Translations under genes and position numbers: made by a program
Shown: piece after piece, positions 1 to 9,229 of the stretch
Position numbering within the stretch: the first letter of the stretch is position 1
How the letters are laid out: each line of letters begins with the position of its first letter
Assembly: GCF_020181355.1 (NCBI RefSeq)
Contig: NZ_CP084004.1
Coordinates: forward strand, 1,612,001-1,676,000
From: Collinsella aerofaciens
GTDB lineage: Bacteria > Actinomycetota > Coriobacteriia > Coriobacteriales > Coriobacteriaceae
Length of the DNA stretch: 64,000 bases
Reading direction: 5' to 3'
The notes under the pieces: generated by a model
Told to the model about the DNA's origin: nothing
What the model saw: only the letters and a program-made list of their open reading frames with translations
The model's database searches: none

Positions 1-1
1 C

Positions 2-220
2 TCGGTCAAGGCCGTCTCGGTCAATCATGTTGAGGCGTCCGAGAAGACGGTCGCGAGTGGCGGCTATCCCATCTCGCGCGACCTTTACTTCTTTGTGAAG
101 GGTGCGCCTTCGCAGCAGGCGCAGGATTACATCGACTATGTGACGTCCGAAAAGATGGACAAGCAGATTCGCGAGGCGGGCTTTATTCCCGTCACCAACG
201 ACGAGAAGGGGAGTGAGTAG
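2..220 (+). CDS. pstS: Phosphate-binding protein PstS, C-terminal part
   Basis: This is the last 72 codons of a periplasmic-type phosphate-binding lipoprotein; the gene is cut by the left edge of the window. The reading frame is open from base 2 to TAG at 218-220. It contains YPISRDLYFFVKG followed by a segment on residues joining the C-terminal lobe, which is typical of PstS C-termini, and ends with GFIPV near the terminus. Position directly ahead of pstC, pstA and pstB supports the call. PstS captures inorganic phosphate outside the membrane and delivers it to the PstCA permease. Confidence 0.9.
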   Translation, partial: SVKAVSVNHVEASEKTVASGGYPISRDLYFFVKGAPSQQAQDYIDYVTSEKMDKQIREAGFIPVTNDEKGSE

Positions 221-221
221 C

Positions 222-1148
222 ATGGAAGCACAGGAAAACTCCAAGACTGAGCAAAAAGTTCAGACGCCCAAGAAGCGCGAGCTGGCGCTCGTATCGCGCA
301 GTACCTATATCAAGGAGAAGGCGCTGCAGTGGATCTTCTTTGCCTGCGCGTTCTTGGCGGTCGTTACCGTCATCCTGATTTTTGTCTTTACCACGTACTC
401 GGCGCTGCCCGTCTTTACTGACATCGGTCTGGCGGACTTCTTTAGCTTTACGTGGGCGCCTTCCGAGGGCCACTACGGCATCTTGTCGCTGCTTGCCGGC
501 TCGGGTCTGGTGACCGTCGGTGCGCTCGCCATGGGCGTGCCGCTGGGCGTGGGTACGGCCGTTTACCTGGTCGAGATTGCCAGCAAGCGCGTGCGCAAGC
601 TCATCAGCCCCGCCGTTGACCTGTTGGCCGGCATCCCTTCTATCATCTATGGTTTCTTTGGCATGATCATCATCCGCCCGTTTATCGCACAACTGACCGG
701 CGGCCTTGGTTTTGGTGCGCTGACGGCGTGGTTTGTGCTCGCCATCATGATCGTCCCTACCATCACCACGCTCACCATCGATGCTCTCAATTCCATTCCC
801 ATGGGCATTCGCGAGGCATCGTATGCCATGGGCGCCACCAAGTGGCAGACCATCTATAAGGTCGTGCTACCTGCCGCGAAGCTGGGTATCGTTGATGCCA
901 TCGTGCTGGGTATGGGCCGTGCCATCGGCGAGACCATGGCCGTGCTCATGGTCGTAGGTAACGCCCCGGTTATTCCCGACAGCATTGCGAGCCCTATCTC
1001 GACGCTCACGAGCCAGATCGCGCTCGACATGAGCTATTCCTCGGGTCTGCATCGCTCGGCGCTGTTCGGCATGGGCGTGGTCCTGTTTATCATCTCCGCC
1101 ACGCTGGTGGGCATCGTCCGTCTGATTTCCAAGAAGAAGAGGGGGTAG
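222..1148 (+). CDS. pstC: Phosphate ABC transporter permease PstC
   Basis: Permease subunit of the high-affinity phosphate importer, partner of PstA in the membrane. The 308-residue protein has a cytoplasmic N-terminus rich in charged residues, a first membrane segment around residues 30-52 (WIFFACAFLAVVTVILIFVF) and further segments. The conserved permease EAA-type loop reads GIREASYAMGATKWQT, the site that docks onto the ATPase. I start at ATG 222, which has AAGGGGAG about 8 bases upstream; a GTG at 213 is in frame but sits on top of that ribosome site. It follows pstS by one base and precedes pstA by 3 bases, so the genes are co-transcribed. Confidence 0.95.
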   Translation: MEAQENSKTEQKVQTPKKRELALVSRSTYIKEKALQWIFFACAFLAVVTVILIFVFTTYSALPVFTDIGLADFFSFTWAPSEGHYGILSLLAGSGLVTVGALAMGVPLGVGTAVYLVEIASKRVRKLISPAVDLLAGIPSIIYGFFGMIIIRPFIAQLTGGLGFGALTAWFVLAIMIVPTITTLTIDALNSIPMGIREASYAMGATKWQTIYKVVLPAAKLGIVDAIVLGMGRAIGETMAVLMVVGNAPVIPDSIASPISTLTSQIALDMSYSSGLHRSALFGMGVVLFIISATLVGIVRLISKKKRG

Positions 1149-1151
1149 GCT

Positions 1152-2057
1152 ATGTCCGATTCCGTTGACACGACGGTCGATACGACCTCGTCGCGCGAGC
1201 GCATCAAGCGTGCCCTTTCCCACGGCAAGAAGGGCCGCATCAACAAGGACCTGTCCAACAAGATCATGCTTTGCGTGTTTCGTGCCGCTGCCTACATCAC
1301 CACGCTGGTGCTGGTCGCTATCATCGCCTACGTGGTCATCAACGGCCTGCCACACATCTCGCTCGACTTTATCTTCGGTTGGCCCCAGGGCGTCAACGCC
1401 GAGGGCGGAATTTGGCCCACGATCGTCTCGACCGTCTACGTGACGGCGCTCGCCATGCTTATCTGCACGCCGATCGCTGTGCTGGCAGCCGTCTATCTGG
1501 CCGAGTACGCCAAGCAGGGCAAGGTCGTCGAGCTCATTCGCTACGCTGCTGACGCTTTGGCCTCGGTGCCCTCCATCGTTATGGGCCTGTTTGGCTACGC
1601 CTTGTTTGTCGAGGCCATGGGCCTGGGCCTTTCGATGGTCTCGGCCGCCCTGGCACTCGCGCTCTTGATGCTTCCCATCGTCATGCGTACCACCGAAGAG
1701 GCCATTCGCGCCGTTCCGCGCTATATCCGCTGGGGCGCATATGGCCTGGGCGCCACCAAGTGGCAGGTTGTCTCCAAGATCGTGCTTCCTTCTGCCTTTG
1801 GCCGTATTGCCACGGGCATCGTTCTCGCCATCGGCCGTGCCATTGGCGAGACCGCGGTGGTGCTCTATACCATGGGGCAGGCCATCAATCTACCTATTTC
1901 GCCGCTCGATTCCGGCCGCCCCATGACGGTTCACCTGTATCTGCTTGCCAACGACGGCATCAACATGAACGCAGCCTACGGCACCGCGCTCTTGCTGATG
2001 GTGATCATTCTGACCTTCAACCTGTTTGCGCGCTTCCTGTCGCGCAAGCGTCGCTAG
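1152..2057 (+). CDS. pstA: Phosphate ABC transporter permease PstA
   Basis: Second permease subunit of the Pst phosphate importer. The 301-residue protein has a charged cytoplasmic N-terminus of about 45 residues, then roughly six membrane segments. The ATPase-coupling loop reads RWGAYGLGATKWQV, paralogous to the loop in PstC. It starts 3 bases after pstC and is followed 12 bases later by pstB, preceded by TTAAGGAG. Nothing is missing or unusual apart from the long basic N-terminal extension (GKKGRINKD region), which many actinobacterial PstA proteins share. Confidence 0.95.
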   Translation: MSDSVDTTVDTTSSRERIKRALSHGKKGRINKDLSNKIMLCVFRAAAYITTLVLVAIIAYVVINGLPHISLDFIFGWPQGVNAEGGIWPTIVSTVYVTALAMLICTPIAVLAAVYLAEYAKQGKVVELIRYAADALASVPSIVMGLFGYALFVEAMGLGLSMVSAALALALLMLPIVMRTTEEAIRAVPRYIRWGAYGLGATKWQVVSKIVLPSAFGRIATGIVLAIGRAIGETAVVLYTMGQAINLPISPLDSGRPMTVHLYLLANDGINMNAAYGTALLLMVIILTFNLFARFLSRKRR

Positions 2058-2069
2058 TTAAGGAGTCCC

Positions 2070-2873
<804 letters not shown>

Positions 2874-2965
2874 TCGGTGCGACTAGTCCCAAGCCGATCG
2901 GATCTGGTCCGGTGCGTATTCACTGTGCGGGCGGCATGACCGCACCCAACTGATTGGAGTGAACC

Positions 2966-3823
2966 ATGCGCAAACTGTTTTCCCGTCAGCTCATCGAGGC
3001 CCGTCACGAGATGCTGAGCATCTACGAGGCCGTCGATCTGGCCCTCCACGATGCCGTGAAGGCCTATGTGACCGACGACCGCAAGCTCGCCACCAAGACC
3101 AAGAAGCGCACGCTTTCGATTGACGCACGCTGCGCCAACCTGGAGGCCGTCTGCTACAACCTGATTGCCACGCAGTCACCGGTCGCCTCCGACTTCCGCT
3201 TGCTGCAGACGATCATCTACGTCGACTTTAACCTGCAGCGCATGACCGATAAGGTTCGCCAGATTTGCCGCGCCACGCGTCATATGATCAAGGCCGACAT
3301 CTCGCTGCCCAAGGAGCTTGTCGGCACGGTCGAGGCCGAGGCTGAGGCCGTCTACCAGGTGCTGGGCTCTTCGCTTTCTGCGCTCGTCACCAACGACATG
3401 TCCATCATCTGCAACTTGGCCGTCGAGGACGAGCCAGTGCACGCCGCCTACGAGAAGTTCTTCCGCACCTTTAACCGCATGGACACGGGCGATTTTATGG
3501 ACGACGACAGCAACTATGACGACCTGCGCCGCGCCATCATGGTATCGCGCTATCTCGATCGCATCGCCTCGATTTCCATCGATGCCGCCTGCCGTCTGAC
3601 CTTCCTGTTGACCGGACAGCGTATGACTGCCGGTGATATCGCCTGCACTGATGAGGATGAGCTCGAGAGCATGCGCGTGCCTTCGGGCGAGGGTGTTATC
3701 ATGAGGCCCGCCGTCGATGCACGCTACGTTGCCAAGGTGCCCGTTAACGAGGTCAGCGAGGGTCTTCGCTACCTGCTCGATCATCTTGAGGATGAGGACG
3801 ATGGCGAGGACGACGAGGAGTAA
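2966..3823 (+). CDS. phoU: Phosphate signalling protein PhoU
   Basis: PhoU restrains the PhoR-type sensor and the Pst transporter when phosphate is plentiful. The 285-residue protein has two PhoU three-helix repeats; the second holds the dinuclear-metal type motif region ISRYLDRIAS-like (here VSRYLDRIASISIDAA) around residues 192-208. It is longer than the usual 215-230 residues because of a C-terminal extension that ends in a strongly acidic tail (EDEDDGEDDEE). It lies 92 bases after pstB and is the last gene of the pst operon, closed by the hairpin at 3862. Confidence 0.93.
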   Translation: MRKLFSRQLIEARHEMLSIYEAVDLALHDAVKAYVTDDRKLATKTKKRTLSIDARCANLEAVCYNLIATQSPVASDFRLLQTIIYVDFNLQRMTDKVRQICRATRHMIKADISLPKELVGTVEAEAEAVYQVLGSSLSALVTNDMSIICNLAVEDEPVHAAYEKFFRTFNRMDTGDFMDDDSNYDDLRRAIMVSRYLDRIASISIDAACRLTFLLTGQRMTAGDIACTDEDELESMRVPSGEGVIMRPAVDARYVAKVPVNEVSEGLRYLLDHLEDEDDGEDDEE

Positions 3824-3861
3824 GTAACCCCGTTCGTCGAAAGATTGTAAATACCTAAGTG

Positions 3862-3897
3862 AGCGCGGCCTTGCACATGCGGGGCCGCGCTCTTGCG
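3862..3897 (+). terminator. Rho-independent terminator after phoU
   Basis: A 10-base-pair perfect stem, GAGCGCGGCC with GGCCGCGCTC, and a 12-base loop, followed by TTGCGTT. The T-run is short, but the position after phoU and before yggS suits a terminator for the pst operon. Confidence 0.65.
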
Positions 3898-3942
3898 TTA
3901 GCATGGGACTACTTGTTTGGCTGTCAGCGGAGGCGATTGGCA

Positions 3943-4680
3943 ATGGATAACTATTTGGACTTGATGCGCGCTCGCCGCGAGCAGATTCTGGAACGTTTTT
4001 ATGCGGCGCTCGATCGCGCGGGCCGTCCCCACGACGCCGCGCGCCTCATTGCCGTGTCCAAGACCGTTGGTGTCGATGAGACCGTTGCCGCCATCCAGGC
4101 GGGGTATCGCCATTTTGCCGAGAATCGCCCGCAGGAGCTGGTTCGCAAGCTCACAGGTTTGGCGGAGCATCCGGAGCTGCCCGAGGTGCGCTTCGATATG
4201 ATCGGCAACCTGCAGACCAATAAGATCAATGCGGTGCTGGGCTCAGCCGAGCTGATTCACTCGGTGGGTTCGCTGCATCTGGCGCAGGCGATCTCGAGCC
4301 GTGCTGCCCGCAAGATTGAGGCAGGCGAACTCGCCGGCCCCCAGCGTGTGCTCATTGAGGTCAATGTGAGTGGTGAGGAGTCGAAGGGAGGCTTTTCGCC
4401 CGATGAGATTCGCGCCGCCGCGGGTGAGCTTGCGGAACTTGAGGGAATTTGCGTACAGGGGCTTATGACTATGGCGCCCCGGGGGAATAAGGATATGGCA
4501 CGCCGCACCTTTGCGGGGCTTCGTGAGCTGAGGGATGAGCTGGAGGCGGCGCATCCCGATTTGAACCTGCCTGAGCTTTCCTGCGGCATGAGCGAAGACT
4601 TTGAGCCTGCCCTTGAGGAGGGCTCTACGCTCGTTCGCCTGGGCAGGGTAGTATTTAGCCCGGAGTTTGCAGTAAAATAA
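3943..4680 (+). CDS. yggS: PLP homeostasis protein YggS/PLPBP
   Basis: Pyridoxal-5'-phosphate-binding protein of the alanine-racemase-like fold, involved in B6 and amino-acid homeostasis with no known catalytic activity. The PLP lysine is K40 in LIAVSKTVG; the family motifs HFAENRPQEL, FDMIGNLQTNK and the C-terminal LSCGMSEDFEPALEEGSTLVRLGR are all present. I start at ATG 3943 (245 residues), which has CGGAGG 9 bases upstream; in-frame extension to 3859 would run back through the phoU terminator. It heads the yggS-sepF-yggT-divIVA order that is classic in Gram-positive division clusters (ylmE-F-G-divIVA). Confidence 0.92.
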   Translation: MDNYLDLMRARREQILERFYAALDRAGRPHDAARLIAVSKTVGVDETVAAIQAGYRHFAENRPQELVRKLTGLAEHPELPEVRFDMIGNLQTNKINAVLGSAELIHSVGSLHLAQAISSRAARKIEAGELAGPQRVLIEVNVSGEESKGGFSPDEIRAAAGELAELEGICVQGLMTMAPRGNKDMARRTFAGLRELRDELEAAHPDLNLPELSCGMSEDFEPALEEGSTLVRLGRVVFSPEFAVK

Positions 4681-4740
4681 GGCTCTGAAGTGCGCACTGA
4701 TTATCGGGGCGCCTGCACTAAACCGCGAGAGGACACAACC

Positions 4741-5463
4741 ATGGGCTTCCTTGACGAGATTAAAAATAAGATGCACCTGGGCGGCCAGCAGGGTTACGAC
4801 CAGGGTTATGGCCAGGACGACGACTACGGCTACGATGACGGCTATGACGATAGTTATCAGGGCAACGGCTACAGCGGTGCTTCGGGCGAGGGCTTCTACA
4901 CCCAAGACGAGCCGAGCAACGGCCTGCTTGGTCAGACGCGCCGCGGTGAAGCTGAGTCGGTTGCCGTGTATACGCGCTCCGGTCAGCTGGTCGGCGATGA
5001 CTCCCGCCATGCCACGACGTATAACCCGCCTTCGCGCTCGCAGGACAGTGTTGCGAGCGGTTATCGTCCCGGTGCCTATGACACGCCGTCGAGCTACGCC
5101 GAGAATACCCGCGCCCGTGCCGCCGCTGCACCCGCGCCTGCACCGAGCGATGCCTCGGCCTATGCGAGCAATATCATCAACGCCACGCCGCAGCTGCCGG
5201 CCTATGTCCTGCGCCCCGAGAGCTATGACGACGTGGAGACTGTGGTGCGCCGCGTTCGCACCAAGCAGCCTGTCGCACTGATTTTTGTGGGCGTACGCAC
5301 CGAAGTTGCCAAGCGCGTCTTGGACTTCTCTTACGGCTTTGCCTGCGGTCTGGGTGCCACGGTCAAGGAGGTGGGCGACCGCGTGTTCATGGTGCTGCCC
5401 GCCGGCTGCGAGGTCAAAGATTCCGATCTCAAGAAGCTTCGTGCTGACGGCTATCTTAAGTAA
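4741..5463 (+). CDS. sepF: Cell division protein SepF
   Basis: SepF bundles and anchors FtsZ at the membrane. The 240-residue protein has an N-terminal amphipathic segment (MGFLDEIKNKMHLG) for membrane binding, a long disordered Gly/Tyr/Asp and Ala/Pro-rich linker (residues about 15-150), and the C-terminal SepF domain from about residue 160, with VLRPESYDD and the SYGFACGLGA region. It is longer than the 150-residue Bacillus form because of the linker, as in actinobacteria, where SepF replaces FtsA/ZipA. The start is ATG 4741 with GAGAGGA upstream. Its TAA stop at 5461 is in the same frame as the downstream yggT. Confidence 0.92.
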   Translation: MGFLDEIKNKMHLGGQQGYDQGYGQDDDYGYDDGYDDSYQGNGYSGASGEGFYTQDEPSNGLLGQTRRGEAESVAVYTRSGQLVGDDSRHATTYNPPSRSQDSVASGYRPGAYDTPSSYAENTRARAAAAPAPAPSDASAYASNIINATPQLPAYVLRPESYDDVETVVRRVRTKQPVALIFVGVRTEVAKRVLDFSYGFACGLGATVKEVGDRVFMVLPAGCEVKDSDLKKLRADGYLK

Positions 5464-5484
5464 AGACAAGACGAGGAGATTCCC

Positions 5485-5766
5485 ATCAACATCTACACTA
5501 TCGTCCAGCTGGTCAACACGCTGTTCAACTTCTATTCCACGCTCATTGTCGTCTACTGCTTTATGACGTGGATTCCCATGAAGCAGGGCGGCCTGCTGCA
5601 GGATATCGCCGCGGTGCTCGATAGCGTCTGCGGTCCGTGGCTCAACCTGTTTCGTCGGTTTATTCCGCCGTTGGGCGGCGTTGATTTTTCGCCGGTCGTT
5701 GCGATTATTGCGTTGCAGTTGGTGCAGAGGCTGATTCTGCAGCTTCTTATAGGTATACTCGTATAG
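5485..5766 (+). CDS. yggT: YggT family membrane protein, possible AUC start
   Basis: Small integral membrane protein of the YggT/YlmG family, linked to division and osmotic tolerance; exact role unknown. Reading the frame back from ATG 5563 shows that the first conserved membrane segment (NIYTIVQLVNTLFNFYSTLI) lies upstream of any ATG, GTG or TTG. The only well-placed candidate is ATC at 5485, preceded by GAGGAG at 5473-5478. That gives 93 residues, the usual YggT length, with two membrane segments and the conserved RRFIPPLGGVDFSPVVA. A start at 5563 would give a 67-residue stump without segment one. It shares a frame with sepF, separated by one TAA and seven codons. Family call firm, start codon uncertain. 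Confidence 0.8.
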   Translation: MNIYTIVQLVNTLFNFYSTLIVVYCFMTWIPMKQGGLLQDIAAVLDSVCGPWLNLFRRFIPPLGGVDFSPVVAIIALQLVQRLILQLLIGILV

Positions 5767-5828
5767 AACTGGCTTAGTAACTTACGTCGGGCGCCCGGCG
5801 CCAAGGCGATGATAAAGGAGAACTTGTT

Positions 5829-6506
5829 ATGGCTATTACCCCTGCTGACATCCAGGCTCAGACTTTCTCTGAGGCCAAGCGCGGCTATGATCCCGCCGAG
5901 GTCGACGTCTTTTTGGAGACGCTGTCCTCCGAGGTTGACGCTATGCTTGCCAAGATTGTCGATCTTAAGGGTCGTCTGACTGCCACCGAGCAGCAGCTTG
6001 CCGACACGCAGGCTCAGCTTGCCCAGGCTCAGGACGCTGCCGCTCAGGCCGTTCCCGCCGCTCCTGTGGCCGCTCCCGCACCCGACTTCTCCGCTCAGGA
6101 GCGCCAGATCTCCGCTGCGCTGATTGCTGCCCAGCAGACCGCCGAGGGCATCGTCAACGATGCCAACGAGAACGCTGAGCGCATCCGCAACGAAGCCGAC
6201 GCCAAGGCCCGCGAGGTCATCCGTCAGGCCCTGACCGAGAAGCAGGCCGAGCTCGAGGAGATCGACCGTCTGAAGGCTTCCCGTGAGGAGTTCAAAGCCG
6301 AGTACCTCAAGCTCATCCAGCACTTCATGGACGATGCGCAGAATTCCTTCCCGTCCGACCTTATGGCCTCCACGCCGGTCGGTTCTGCGGCTTCTCCTGC
6401 AGTGACCGTTCCCGCCGCCGAGCCGCTGCCTGTCGCTGATCCGGTTGTTCCCGTGGCTGACCCCTTCGCCCCGATCGACAACTTTGCCGCCGACGACCTG
6501 GACTAG
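5829..6506 (+). CDS. divIVA: DivIVA domain protein
   Basis: Coiled-coil scaffold that recognises curved membrane at poles and septa (the Wag31/DivIVA family). The N-terminal lipid-binding domain is MAITPADIQAQTFSEAKRG with the conserved YDPAEVDVFLE, followed by coiled coil (about residues 30-75), an Ala/Pro/Gln-rich hinge (75-95), a second long coiled coil (95-165) and a Pro/Val/Ala-rich tail ending in acidic residues. Length is 225 residues. An AAAGGAG site precedes ATG 5829. It closes the yggS-sepF-yggT-divIVA cluster and is followed by a terminator. Confidence 0.93.
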   Translation: MAITPADIQAQTFSEAKRGYDPAEVDVFLETLSSEVDAMLAKIVDLKGRLTATEQQLADTQAQLAQAQDAAAQAVPAAPVAAPAPDFSAQERQISAALIAAQQTAEGIVNDANENAERIRNEADAKAREVIRQALTEKQAELEEIDRLKASREEFKAEYLKLIQHFMDDAQNSFPSDLMASTPVGSAASPAVTVPAAEPLPVADPVVPVADPFAPIDNFAADDLD

Positions 6507-6532
6507 CGCCAGAGCTACAATCTCGTGTCCTT

Positions 6533-6564
6533 AAGAGGAGCTCGCACCTGCGGGCTCCTCTTTT
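6533..6564 (+). terminator. Terminator after divIVA
   Basis: Stem AAGAGGAGC with GCTCCTCTT, 12-base loop, followed by TTTT. Clear intrinsic terminator shape closing the division cluster. Confidence 0.85.
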
Positions 6565-6587
6565 GTGGCTGCATACGGGTTGGGAAA

Positions 6588-6627
6588 CAAAACGCCGAGC
6601 TCTGCGTGTGATAGGGCAGAACTCGGC
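6588..6627 (-). terminator. Terminator of the nitroreductase gene
   Basis: Read on the minus strand, a 12-base-pair stem with one mismatch (GCCGAGTTCTGC with GCAGAGCTCGGC) is followed by GTTTTGTTT. It lies between the convergent divIVA and nitroreductase genes and matches transcription from the right. Confidence 0.8.
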
Positions 6628-6672
6628 AAAGGGCGCGTGGTAAAAAGTAGATTTTAGGGCATGTGCCAAAAA

Positions 6673-7203
6673 CTACTTGAGGAGGAAGTCGGAGAGGGGA
6701 ATGGTGCGGGCATCGCGATGCTCGGGATCGGCGATGTGGTCGGCAGGATAGCCGCAGACGAGCATGTGATAGGGATAGACGCCCTCGGGCAGGTTGAACC
6801 GCTCTCGGGCTAGCTCGGGCTTAAAATGGCATACCCAACACGTTCCCAGGTCTTGCTCCTCGGCCTCCATCATCATATGATCGCAAACAATCGAGGTGTC
6901 GATAGCGCTGGAGTTCATCTGGTCATAGGGGCGAACCCAAGCGTCGTCGGTAACGCTGCAAATGAGGAAGATGAGCGGAGCGCCAAAGATGGACCCATCA
7001 CGAGCAAACCGAGGCTGACAAGCAGCCGCCTTCTCCAAAAGCTCGGGCGTATCTAACACCATCACACGGGTTGGATGGTTATTACAAGCAGAAGGAGCAA
7101 TGCGTCCAGCCTCAACAATGGCATCCACCACAGCCTGCTCCACAGCCCGAGCCTCAAATTCACGACAAGAATACCGACCCCGAGCCAGATCCAAATAAGA
7201 CAT
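6673..7203 (-). CDS. Nitroreductase family protein
   Basis: FMN-dependent NAD(P)H oxidoreductase of the nitroreductase fold; the natural substrate is not predictable. The 176-residue protein shows the family start SYLDLARGRYSCREF, the FMN-binding stretch RIAPSACNNHPTRVMV and the C-terminal LVCGYPAD. It is on the short side of the family (170-220). The start at ATG 7203 fits the domain; an in-frame extension to 7269 adds a hydrophobic unconserved stretch and is rejected. It carries extra cysteines (VCDHMM..CWVCHF) of unknown use. Single-gene unit with its own terminator. Confidence 0.88.
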   Translation of the reverse strand: MSYLDLARGRYSCREFEARAVEQAVVDAIVEAGRIAPSACNNHPTRVMVLDTPELLEKAAACQPRFARDGSIFGAPLIFLICSVTDDAWVRPYDQMNSSAIDTSIVCDHMMMEAEEQDLGTCWVCHFKPELARERFNLPEGVYPYHMLVCGYPADHIADPEHRDARTIPLSDFLLK

Positions 7204-7387
7204 ACAAGCCCTCCAACAATTAAAAATCAAACAAACCCAAAGTAACCCAAACAGTACCCAAAGCAGCAATCAGCCAATCGCTCATCGAATACCAAAGTAA
7301 AACCCCGAGCAATCAAGGGCCATCACAGCAAAGGCCCCACCACGCTCAACCCCTCAGCCAAAGTTCCCAATGGTGGTACGTAAGGGA

Positions 7388-7464
7388 GCGGGCCCGACCA
7401 CTAATACCTTTTGAACGACTCTGCTTGCAGCCGGAGTGAAAAAGGTATTAGTGGTCGGGCCCGC
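7388..7464. repeat. Long inverted repeat between nitroreductase and DUF47 genes
   Basis: Two perfectly complementary 25-base arms, 7388-7412 and 7440-7464, beginning GCGGGCCCGACCACTAATAC, separated by a 27-base loop. The loop itself can form a short inner hairpin (ACTC with GAGT). It lies just downstream of the minus-strand DUF47 gene and upstream of the nitroreductase gene. Each arm carries AAAAGG or CCTTTT at its inner edge, so it is not a standard terminator. Confidence 0.85.
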
Positions 7465-7488
7465 GACCGGTGGGATACGTACCCCCAA

Positions 7489-8112
7489 TTAACTGTTCTT
7501 CATGACAATCGAATCCACAACATCAGCCACATTCTCGCAGCAGTCGGCGCAGTACTCCAGGAAAGCGTAGACGTCACGCCAGGCGATGACCTCGAGCGGG
7601 TCCTTGCCATTGACGTGCAGGTTGCGCATAGCGTTGATGTAGAGCTCATCGGCCTCGGACTCAATGGTGTTGATCTGGATGACCAGCTCGCGCAGGGTCT
7701 TTGACTTGCGGTAGTTGGGCAGCTCGACCATCAGGTCCTTCATGGCGCGGCAAGCGTCGGTCACCTTGTGGGCGATGACGATGGCGTCGGGATGGATGCT
7801 CTGGATGTTGGTGAAGTAGACGCGCTGCACGACGCCCTCAATACGGTCGAGCACGGTGTCGAGCGAGCAGCTCATCAGGTCCAGGTCCTCGCGCTCAAGC
7901 GGGGTGATAAAGGCCGTGAGCAGGGCGTCCTCAAGCTCATGGTGCTTCTTGTCGGCCGCATGCTCGATCGCGTGCATCTTGTTGAGCATATCGTGAATCT
8001 TTGCGGGGTCGAAGTTCTCGAAAATCTTGGTGAGCAGCTCGGCGGCCTGGACGGCAAGGTCGGCGCAGGCGACGTAGTTGTCGAAGTAGAACGAATCGGG
8101 TTTCTTTGCCAT
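7489..8112 (-). CDS. DUF47 family PiT-associated protein (PhoU-like)
   Basis: All-helical protein of the DUF47/Pit accessory family, structurally akin to PhoU and thought to regulate phosphate permeases. At 207 residues it has the usual length. Features are FYFDNYVACADLAVQAAELL at the start, paired histidines in IEHAADKKHHELEDALLTAFITPLERED (metal-binding type) and SCSLDTVLDRIEG. The gene lies 67 bases downstream of the PiT permease on the same strand, the standard pit-pap arrangement, so the two are surely co-transcribed. Two phosphate systems (Pst and PiT) thus lie within 10 kb of each other. Confidence 0.9.
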   Translation of the reverse strand: MAKKPDSFYFDNYVACADLAVQAAELLTKIFENFDPAKIHDMLNKMHAIEHAADKKHHELEDALLTAFITPLEREDLDLMSCSLDTVLDRIEGVVQRVYFTNIQSIHPDAIVIAHKVTDACRAMKDLMVELPNYRKSKTLRELVIQINTIESEADELYINAMRNLHVNGKDPLEVIAWRDVYAFLEYCADCCENVADVVDSIVMKNS

Positions 8113-8179
8113 GAGTGGGTCCTTTCGAGGCGAAGACGGGTGGGCGAAGTATTACGGTCCGGATGGACGCTCGGTTTGA

Positions 8180-9229
8180 CTAGATGAACATCATGAACAG
8201 CTTGGCCATGACAAAGCTGATGAGTCCGCAGGCGGGGAAGGTAAAGAACCAGGTGAACATCATGTCCTTGACCACGCCAAAGTTGATGGCCGAAAGGCGC
8301 TTGACGGCACCGACGCCCATGATGGCGCAGGTCTTGATGTGGGTGGAGGACACGGGGATGCCGGTAAGGGTGGCAAGCAGCAGGTTTGCGGCGCCTGCGA
8401 GGTCGGCGGAGAAGCCCTGGTACTTTTCGAGCTTGACCATGCTCTGGCCGACGGACTTGATGATGCGCTCGCCGCCCACGCTGGTGCCGATACCCATAGT
8501 GGCCGAGCACAGCAGCATAATCCAGATGGGGATGCCTGCATCGCCGACGCTCGTCTGGCCGCTGGCAAAGGCCACACCTAAAAAGAGCACGCCGATGAAC
8601 TTCTGTCCATCCTGCGCGCCGTGCATAAAGCTCATGGCCGCAGCGCTCGCGATCTGAGCGTATTTAAAGAAGACATTGGCACGTCGCCTGTTGGCGGCGG
8701 CGAAAAGAATCGAGACGAGCTTGCACAGGACCCAGCCCATGACAAAGCCCAAGCCGATGGAGAGCGCCAGACCGTAGATAACCTTCATCCACTCGTGGAC
8801 GTTGACGCTGCTCGCGCCGCCGAGGGCGATAGCGGCACCGGTCAGGCCGGCGATGAGGCTGTGGCTTTGCGAAGTGGGGATGCCAAAACGCGACGCTGTG
8901 GCGCCGTAGACGACGATGGAGAACAGCGCCGCGCATAGGCAGGCGAGCGCCATGGTGCTATTTCCGCCAAAGTCGACGATATGTGAGATGGTGTTGGCGA
9001 CGCTCGCGTTAAAGTGCGTCATGATGAGTACGCCGAGGAAGTTGAATGCGGCGCTCATGAGAATGGCGGCACGGGCGGGCATGCAACGCGTAGTGACGCA
9101 GGTCGCGATGGCGTTGGGCGCGTCGGTCCATCCATTGACGAAGATGGCGCCCAACGCGAGGATCACGGTGACGGCAAGGACTGGGTTCGACACAATTTGG
9201 CCGAGGAAGGTTGAGAACGTTACGTCCAT
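8180..9229 (-). CDS. pit: Inorganic phosphate transporter, PiT family
   Basis: Low-affinity, cation-coupled phosphate permease. The 349-residue protein is an inverted-repeat membrane protein of about ten segments. The first signature is NGWTDAPNAIATCVTTR (residues 28-44), the second is FMHGAQDGQKFIGVLFLG; both PiT half-signatures are therefore intact. The start ATG 9229 is preceded by AGAAAGC-type sequence on the minus strand. It is followed by the DUF47 partner. Size is in the compact bacterial/archaeal range rather than the 490-residue E. coli PitA type. Confidence 0.93.
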   Translation of the reverse strand: MDVTFSTFLGQIVSNPVLAVTVILALGAIFVNGWTDAPNAIATCVTTRCMPARAAILMSAAFNFLGVLIMTHFNASVANTISHIVDFGGNSTMALACLCAALFSIVVYGATASRFGIPTSQSHSLIAGLTGAAIALGGASSVNVHEWMKVIYGLALSIGLGFVMGWVLCKLVSILFAAANRRRANVFFKYAQIASAAAMSFMHGAQDGQKFIGVLFLGVAFASGQTSVGDAGIPIWIMLLCSATMGIGTSVGGERIIKSVGQSMVKLEKYQGFSADLAGAANLLLATLTGIPVSSTHIKTCAIMGVGAVKRLSAINFGVVKDMMFTWFFTFPACGLISFVMAKLFMMFI

